Positions 12,001 to 21,000 of a DNA stretch of 64,000 nt are shown here, one piece after another; positions within the stretch are counted from its first letter, which is position 1; the number at the start of each line of letters is the position of its first letter. Source of the DNA: Hippopus hippopus (taxonomy: Eukaryota; Mollusca; Bivalvia; Cardiida; Cardiidae); the NCBI GenBank assembly GCA_946811185.2, contig OX328096.1, positions 47,134,252-47,198,251 on the forward strand, given 5' to 3'. The notes beneath the pieces were generated by a model. The model saw nothing but the letters and a program-made list of their open reading frames with translations, was not told where the DNA came from and made no database searches. The translations under genes and the position numbers were made by a program.

Positions 12001-15000
12001 CAACGATAGTTATGTGGGGATTGTGTGGTAAAGGGTAAACTGAATTGTTGTTAAATGCTGCATAAAACAACAAATAAACAAACAAAATACTTTCAACATG
12101 AGGTTGAAATATAGAAACTTGTTATTTATGCAACCCTGACATGACCCTCATGATATTACAGCTGATGATTTAGAGATAATTGGATTGACTTCCCTGCCGT
12201 TTTCCTGCCTCTATTGTAGCTGTAGTAATGATTTGCCCATTTAGGCTTCAATTTGGATCATCAGAGCTGTCTATTCCCTTTCATTTAGTCTGTAATTGTA
12301 TCTCAATGACTTTCTTCTTACTTTTCTTCTTGCTTCTTTGCCACCTCTTATTTATAACATAGTAGAATCTGGGATTCCTCCCCCAAAAAATGTAAGAAAA
12401 AAGTAGAAAGAACGGAATTTCAAGGCATTTTATGTCATGAGCAAATTCTTTACTTTCCATCTTGTGGTTGTAACATGTAAGGTACATGTATGTTATCACT
12501 TAAACAAAGAATTTTAAGTTTAAGGATCCTGAGAAAGACTGTTTTTCCAAAACATTGTGAAAAAAGGAGAAAATTAGTTATCAGCATTTTGTCATTTTTT
12601 TATTACCCTGTATAAAACAATTTTCATTGTGACATCTACATTTCTTGGCTTCAATGGCTTTCAATTTGGACTAGTCAGAAAATGTTTCCTCTAAAAGTCA
12701 AGTGGTGAAAGTTTAAGACCTGTGCTTTGCTTGTGAAAGGATTCACCCTATGCTGTATCTGTAGTGTTTGTTTATCTACTTGGAGATTAACAACAGTTTC
12801 AGAAATTTGTCAATTATATCACAGCAGCAAGTGCACCAATCCATGGGTACCTGCAGTTTGTTTGACATGTGCTGTGCACAGGACTCTTTTCCAGGTGCTG
12901 GCTGTTTTATTTTAACTAGATAATTTTTTTTGGTTTTTTTCCAAATTAAAAATCAGCACTATTTTTGCATTTTGAAACAGACCATTCTGGAACATGTAGA
13001 GAAAAAGAGATAGATTGCTTGTAATGAGCAATTTCATCTGACTCACAAAGTTTTCATAGTACATATTCCTGTATCAATACAAAGAAGTTCAAATTACCTC
13101 AATCACATAACCAGACAACGGGTAATAATTAGATATTTTACAAATCCTTTGGTCATGCTGGATGAATTTTGTAAGTACTTTACAATGACCAATTTTCTAA
13201 ATGCCTGACAATGACTGATTCTGTAAATACTTCATAGCTACAAATTCTGTAAATACTCCATAGCAAAAAAATTCTGTAAATACTTAATAGCAATAATTTC
13301 TGTAAATACGTTATAAATACTGTATAACTTTTCTGACAAGTTATTGTCTTGATATCTGATTGTTTGGCTAAAGTATCAGTTGGGAGACAAATCTAATTCC
13401 CTGTCTGTAAATTGGAAACACAAGCTGATTGTCTATCCATCCATTTTCACACTGATTTCATATGCATTCCATCATGTGTCAATCAATACATTGTGAACTT
13501 GTCTAGCCATTGCATAATTCTTTGCCAAACAATCTTGTGTTTTAGTGGTGCTGAGGAAGAAGGCGTTTGAAAACATTGATGAAAATGGAGAAAATGTTGG
13601 TGATTAGCATTTTCTCCTTTTCAGACAACGTTTTAAATACTTTTCGAGAGAAATGTCATCACTTTTGCTAAATTTTATTCATCTGCAAACGCTTTCATTT
13701 TAGACAAGTCTAGAATTTTGTTCTCTTGGTTAGTTAACTCTTTGAATAAAAGACAAAATTTTAGATTGGTCCAAATTGAAAGCATTTGCAGGCAACAAAA
13801 TTAATGTTGCACAAATTAAGAAATTTTTCTTTGAAAGGGTTAAAGAACACTGTGAGAAAAGGAGAAAATGCTGGTTACCAGGATTTTCTTCTTTTCCTAC
13901 ATTGTTTTCAAAAGTACTTTTCTTTGGGATTATTAAAGCCCAGGATTGAGTGGTACGGAGTTTAAATACTCGTGAGTAATGTCCTCACAAGTTTTTCATA
14001 ACCCAGTGGTTCACCTGTTGCCACCTGTACACAACTGTTTTTGTAATGCAGCAGATCACTTCTAAAAATATTGTGGTAAAAGGATTAATTGCTCATGGCA
14101 TACAGTTTCTTAGAAAATGCTAGATGTGTTTGATTAACTGAAATACTGTAAAAAATTGTGATCTGTCTCAGCATATCAGTGTATGTAACTGTTAACTCTT
14201 TACCAAACAACAGTCTTATGGCCTGGACCAGATTGAAAGCATTTGCAGACGTCCTATTAAATGTACCTCTAATGATGATTTCTGTCTAAGATGGGGTAGA
14301 AAACATTGTGGAGGAAGGAGAAAATTCTGGTTACCAACATTTTCTCCTTTTTCCGCCATGTTTTCAAAAGGCCTCTTTCACAGGGTTGTTAAAAGTCCAG
14401 ATTGTGTGGTAAAAGTTTAACTCTTTACCACACAATCCCGACTTTTAACAATCCTGATAAAGAAGCCTTTTGAAAACATTGTGGGAAAAGGAGAAAATGC
14501 TGGTAACCAGCATATTCTCCTTTTCCCACAATGTTTTCTACCCTTCCAAAAACAAATTTCAATTTTTGAGTCACATTTATTTTGTTGTCTGCCAATGCTT
14601 TAAATTTCGACCAGTCCAAAATTTTGTCTTGTGGTAAAGGTTTAATGGACTCTGATAATGTATCTATTGCACATAACTATTTATCTCATAGCCTCCCTTG
14701 TTTTTAGTGTGATATAGCTATTACCAATTTCTTTTCTTACCTTACAAACATTTGAGAGAAGCATTTGTGATGTGGTAGGATCATTATGTGATGTCATTTG
14801 TGAAAAAAATTGTATTTCTGCCTGCTATTTTCAAGCCATTTAAGACACAAATTTCTTTGTCAATTTAACAGTAAAAAATGATGATCCTGACATCTTAAGG
14901 TCTATTTTGCTTTAACATATAAAATCAAACAATTATTTTATGTCAGCTTTTTTGGAACTATTTTTGTCCTGACCAAGCTCTCAAAGTTGTGAGTAGGTCT

Positions 15001-18000
15001 TCTCCATATATCACCAGGCTGTGGTAGCCCAGTGGGATTGCTGGTTTGAATAGGGGGCTGCTGGTTTGAATTCCCAGCTTGGCCAATTTCTTTCTTGGAT
15101 AGATGATAGTCATTGCCACAGGAATTATTTCTTTCTCACTGCTAATCATTGTTTTCAGAATGGTTACATCATTACATGGAAAGTAGCCACTGGCTTCTGA
15201 AGAATATTGTGTGAAGCACTAGTAACAGAAACTCCAAGAAAGCATGGATAGGTTGTTACGGGAGATCACTCCTTCCATACAGCATAGCTTCTTCCCACAT
15301 AAAATCAGTAATTAGCAACTGCGTTAGGGAGAATTCTCTTTAGCTCAGTGGTTAGTGTATTAGTCTTTTAAACCTTGATAAGCGAGGATCTTTACCGCAT
15401 GGGTTCGAATCCCAGCCAGGGCAGTTTGTATTTTAGATATGCATTTGTTGTGAACTTTCATGTTGGTAAAATGAGGGCTGCTCAGGGATTGGCTCACTGA
15501 GTCATTTGTTAGTTACTAATAAGGCATCATGTCGTCAAAAAATGACCTTTAAGAGTGGGTGGGTTAGGGGAAATTACCACTGCCGTACAGCACAACTTCT
15601 TCCAGAATAAAATCAGTGGTTGGTAAATTGATCTTTTAAACCTGGATAAATGAGGATCTTTACTTCAGGGGTTTGAATTGCAGCCAGGGTAATTTGTATT
15701 TAAGCTATGCATTTGCTGCGAACTTTCATATTCGTAAGAAGGTGCACTACCCACCACAATGTAACTTTAATAATGTTGAAAACAGTGTAGAAATCATACA
15801 ATCATTAACTCATACATAAAATATATATAGATATCCCATCTATAGATAACTATATATGTTACTTTTAAGATACAGTTATGTGAGAAAAAGAATCTGATAT
15901 ATGTTAGCTATTAGATAAGATTTTATTAAACTCGCCACGAAAAAAAGTGTTATCAAGGTCACCAAAAGCCTGCTTTATAACATTTTTCGACTCGTTTAAT
16001 AAATTTCATCTCAAATCCCAACTTATGTCAGATCCTAGATTTTGCTTTAAAACACCTTTTGTCAAGGTCATCAAGGTCATATAAAGACACAGAAAAAACC
16101 CATCAGCAGCAATTCCTACATTTGTGACAGTATTTACCAGCTTGTTTTCCTTCATTTGTGACAATGTCTTCGAAGTTTTCTGTATATCTGTATAAAGTTG
16201 TTAAAGTTTTTTTCAGTTTCTTTTCCCTTTGAAGGTGTGGAAATTTACTATTATATAGTAAATTGTGATTCTTTGTTTTTCAGTGCTGGTGGTGAGGATG
16301 ACTTTGAAATGTTCCTAGAAAGTGTGAGAGCTCGCTCTTTAAAAGCTACTGCCCATCTCAGGAAAGGTTGGAACATTTATAGTAAAGTCTTCATTATCTC
16401 AGTACCTTTTTCAACCAGTTTTCAATGGACAAACTTAAAATATCTTCAAAAATATGGAAAAGCAACACGAATTAAGGCTTAAAACATGTGAAAGTATCGC
16501 AGCTAAAGAAGATTGTTGTTTATCATTTGAGATTTATCCTTACCGGCAATGTTTCCACATGCAACAACTAAAAGATGAAAGAAAACTCTCATCTGCGTTT
16601 TGTAATGTGTTATATAAACATACAATATTTCTGTAATATCTACCAGTGCTCTATCTGATGACATTATTTTATACTACCCAAAATGAAAGCAATTGCTTAT
16701 GGCTAAATTAAATGCTGGAATTCATATTTAAAAGGATAGAAAACATTGTAGGAAAATGAGAAAATGCTGGTTACCAGCATTTTCTGCTATATCCATAGTG
16801 TTTTCAAAAGCCTTCTTTCTCAGGATTTTTAAAACTTGGGATTTTTTGGTTAAATATTGAGCAAAATTATGACAGAGATGTATAGGTAAACGAGTGAAAA
16901 ATCAATCCTGATTTTTTATGGTAGAAGTAAGAACTGCTGTTTCTCTATTTCAATAGAGATTCCTCATTATATCTTTTGCAAGACGTATGTTATACTTAAA
17001 TCATCCTGTTTATTCACATGTCCAGCCTTCCATTTGTCTATACCTCCATTAAAAATTTGTCCTAATATCAATCGAATCAATCCATTTATTGATTGATCAA
17101 TCCATATATCAATCCATCCATCCAGCTATGAATCCATCAATACATTGATCCATCCATCCATTGATCCTTCCATCCATTTATTCAGGGGTGCGGAAATCCT
17201 ACGTCCGACTCGGGTAAATTTGACGTCGGACAAGTGGCTTTTTGCAGTCTACTCGTCCGCGGACAAGTAGAAAACGAGGAGAAAATTGAAAGTAAAGATC
17301 TTTAACATTATCCATGTGAAACAGAAATATTCTCTTCGTCTCACTTCGTAAACTTCAACATTTTTAAATTGAATTATGATAAACTATTCCCTGATATCTG
17401 GAATCAAAAACAAACATTTGGTTGAATCTGATTTTATGTGCTACGCAGGCTTTTTATTGATTTTGACTGCGCTCCAGTACGGCCGAAACGTTGTGGTTTC
17501 TTCGGGCCATTTGGTTTGTTTAATGGAGGCAACCATAACCGAACCGAGTTATTTTTTGCACATTATATAACACCGCCCGTAGACTTGACGCGGTTGTCAT
17601 TTCCCAATCATTCAATATCAAATTCTTTTTTATTGTTCGCAAAAACTTGCAGCTGACAAAAAAAGTTGTCTTAATTTAACACTGTGGAACACATTCTTAC
17701 TCGTTGCAGTAAACGTATTTGAAAGAAAACCAAACACGCTGTATCCAAGTAAAACATGTCAAGAACCGGGAAACATTACAAAAAGTTTGTTAAAAGGTCT
17801 GTAGACGATAAAGGCCAGCGCAGCCTTTTTACTTTCGGCGTAAAATGTTCAAATTCTTTGCAGATCGATCTGCAGGTAATCAAATCTCCGCATACTGAGT
17901 CTCAATCTGAAGTTCCGGGGCTGTCGGACATCGCCGATCTCCCGTTGTCTGAAAACTAGACAATTATTATCATTGCACATGAAGCAAACTCTACATCTCC

Positions 18001-21000
18001 AGACACAATAACCAAGCCTAGCCTTTTAACTTCCACAGATAATGATTCCCTTGTATCATATGATGGCTGGTAAGCAGTTCTGCTGAAGTATTAACTCCGG
18101 CACCCACAGGTGTACGACAGTAGTGTTAAAAAGGGCTGTAAGTGCAAACACTGAGATATTTGGTCATGGTCTGAGCAGTTATAGTGTAACTGTTGAATCT
18201 TTTTCAATTATTAAATTGTTGCACCTTTCTATTTACTGTATGTATGTACAGTGCCATTAATTCGTTTTATTGACCTTGAAAGTCGGTCTGCTTTTTCCCA
18301 ATTTGGCCAAAATCACGCTTGAATATCCCAAAATGAAAGGCTAAGTCCCCTTCCCAATTTTTGGGAAAAAAGCCCAGTAAAGGTTTGCTTGATTTATTGT
18401 CATCATTATTATTAAAAACCTAAACAAAGCAAATTTTAAATGGTTAAAAGACCATCATTATCTACAAACTACGGTACATTCAGTTAGGTCTTTGTGTGCC
18501 ATTTAAAATTGTTTTATTTTGGACAAGTAAGCTTCTCTGACGGACAAGTAGATTTTTTAGATTTACTTGTCCATGGACAAGTAGAAAATTTCAAGATTTC
18601 CACACCCCTGATTTATTCATCCACCCATTGATCCATCCATCCATCCATCCACCTGGTCTTATAGTTTTACAGTCATTGTTTTGAAACTCTTTACAAGGAC
18701 CTGTAGTTGTGTAAGAAGCAATTTCATGGGATCTGGTGTTCAGCTTTGAACAGTTATCTCCCTTTGACATTAAAACCTTTCGTACAAAAAAAAATGTATG
18801 TTTTGTTTGAACATATATCTTGTCTAGCGTTTGGTGGTGGTTTTAATCCTTGAAGCACCTCTCTTAACTTTAGTTGCCTTGCTGCCAAAATAGGTCAAGA
18901 TCAGACAAACAAAAAGTGCAGTCTGATCTTTTGTCTACTCTGTCTTCTTTGTAGAGACATTCTGGACACGAGCAATCATGAAACTGCTGTTATCAGGGTC
19001 CTTTATATAGCATAAAAATGATAGATGGATTTATTTGATGCTTTAAGAGTTCTGTCACCTTTTGTGATTAGTCTGGATCAAAACCAGATAGTTTTACCTT
19101 TTGACACATATGAAATATGTGGTTTATTAAAATGTCTGCATACATCAATAATTAACCTTCATACCTGTTTGTTTGCATGTTTTTTTTTACCACTTTCACC
19201 AGTATTTTGGTCATATTGCATAGACTTATTCATGTCTTTTTTTCCCTTTTTTATCCTTATGTTTTATATTCCTCCTAAAAAAAAAATCTCATCAGTTGAG
19301 TGGCACTGAATATGTTGCCTTATGAGTCTTAAAATTTGTCAACCACAGAGTGGTGGAAGTTTTTGTGGTGGTTTATTGCAAATATGTTTTAGCAGGCTAT
19401 GAGTTAACAACAAATTGCTGATTCTTCTAAACTTAAAGTAATTGCAGACAACAAGTTTGATATTGCTACAAATTAGCTAAAAATAGTTCTAAATTAGGGT
19501 AGAAAACATGGTGGGAAAAGGAGGAAATGCTGGTTACCAGCATTTTCTCCTTTTTCCACAATGTTTTTCTAAAGCTTTCTCCCCTAGGGTCATTAAAATT
19601 TGGGATTGTGTGGTAAAGGGTTGAATGTAAGAGATATACATTATCACACCTTTTCAAAGTTGAAATTGTTTTTAATCTTAAATTTTGTTTTGATTTTCAC
19701 AGAGTCCAATGATGGTAGAAGTACAAACAGTTCCTCAACACCAACTCAGTTTACCAGAGACAGATCTCATACAGAGGGATCAAATTCTGTGGAATTAGAG
19801 TGGGACCATGATGAAGGTAGACTTGAAGCATGAGGTTTATTTGAAGTCTTGGTTTGAATGGGGCTTATGCCCCTTTCAAGTTATTTAGTAGTATCAGTGC
19901 AACAGGTCATTTACTTCTTCCTTGGCTTTTAGCAAATCTTGAAATGCCTTGCTTAAAGATACACCCACATATGTGGCACTGACATTCAGGGATCAAATCA
20001 AGGATTTCCTGAAGCTGTTAACCCATAGAGCCCCAGAGTAATAAGATAATTTCAGTGAGGAAAAGCATCCAAAATACTCTTCATTGTTTCAGTGGCCAGA
20101 ATATGTAACAAAGTGGCAGACAGTGTGGATCCAAGATCAGACTGCATGTTCTGTGCTGTCTGATCTTGATCTACTCTATCCACAAAATTAAGTTGGTTCC
20201 AGCACTTTATGGGTGAAGAGAAGAAGTCTTAAAACAGACCTGCTAAAAAATCAAAGTTTAGGAAAAATGTTAACATGGATAAATGATATCTTGATGAAGA
20301 TGATGTTACAAAAATAACGTGACAAGTGGAAAAATTGCATACCATGAGCCCTACACAATGAAATTATGAACTTTTAGAAATCGATAGAAATTGCATGCAA
20401 AAAATTAAATATGGCTTGAATGATAAGATTTGTCTTTGATGGAGTAGAAGACATCGTGGGAAAAGGAGAAAATGCTGATTACCAAGATCCCACAATATTT
20501 GAATAGCATGTTTCCTCAGGATCTTCACAGCTGATAAAGGGTTGACCCATTACCACACAATGTCATGTTTTAACGACCTTGAGAAAGAAAGCTTTTGAAA
20601 ACATTCTGGGAAAAGGAGAAAATGCTGGTAACCAGCATTTTCTCCTTTTCCTAAAATGTTTTCTTCTGAATAAAAGGCAAATTTCCTCATGTCAGCTTCC
20701 CTTGATTTGTCATTTGCATATGCTTTGAATTTGGTCAAGTCTAAAATTTTAAGGACTATCATGTCAGGGTAGTATAATAAGCCTTGAGTTTGTGTGGCAT
20801 TTGGACTACTTTCAACAGTCCTTTTGTCATATTCACAGAGGCAGCATACTTGTCCTTTCATGATTTTACCAGTATAAGGCTAAAACTCTGCAGCGGTTTG
20901 CAAGCTTTTTTCATTTTGTCACATGGTTTTCAAAAATGGTCTGATGCAGGAATGGAAAAAAAAAAAGCCATCTGCAGGCTCTGAGTTTTCAGAAGGAATT

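Noticed and set aside
15340..15420. tRNA-gene-like segment with good A and B boxes
   Set aside because: Acceptor and anticodon stems could not be formed, and the segment belongs to a repeated SINE.
19025..19309. 94-codon hydrophobic plus frame in an AP1AR intron
   Set aside because: Low-complexity T-rich sequence; no domain and it lies within an intron of a well-supported gene.
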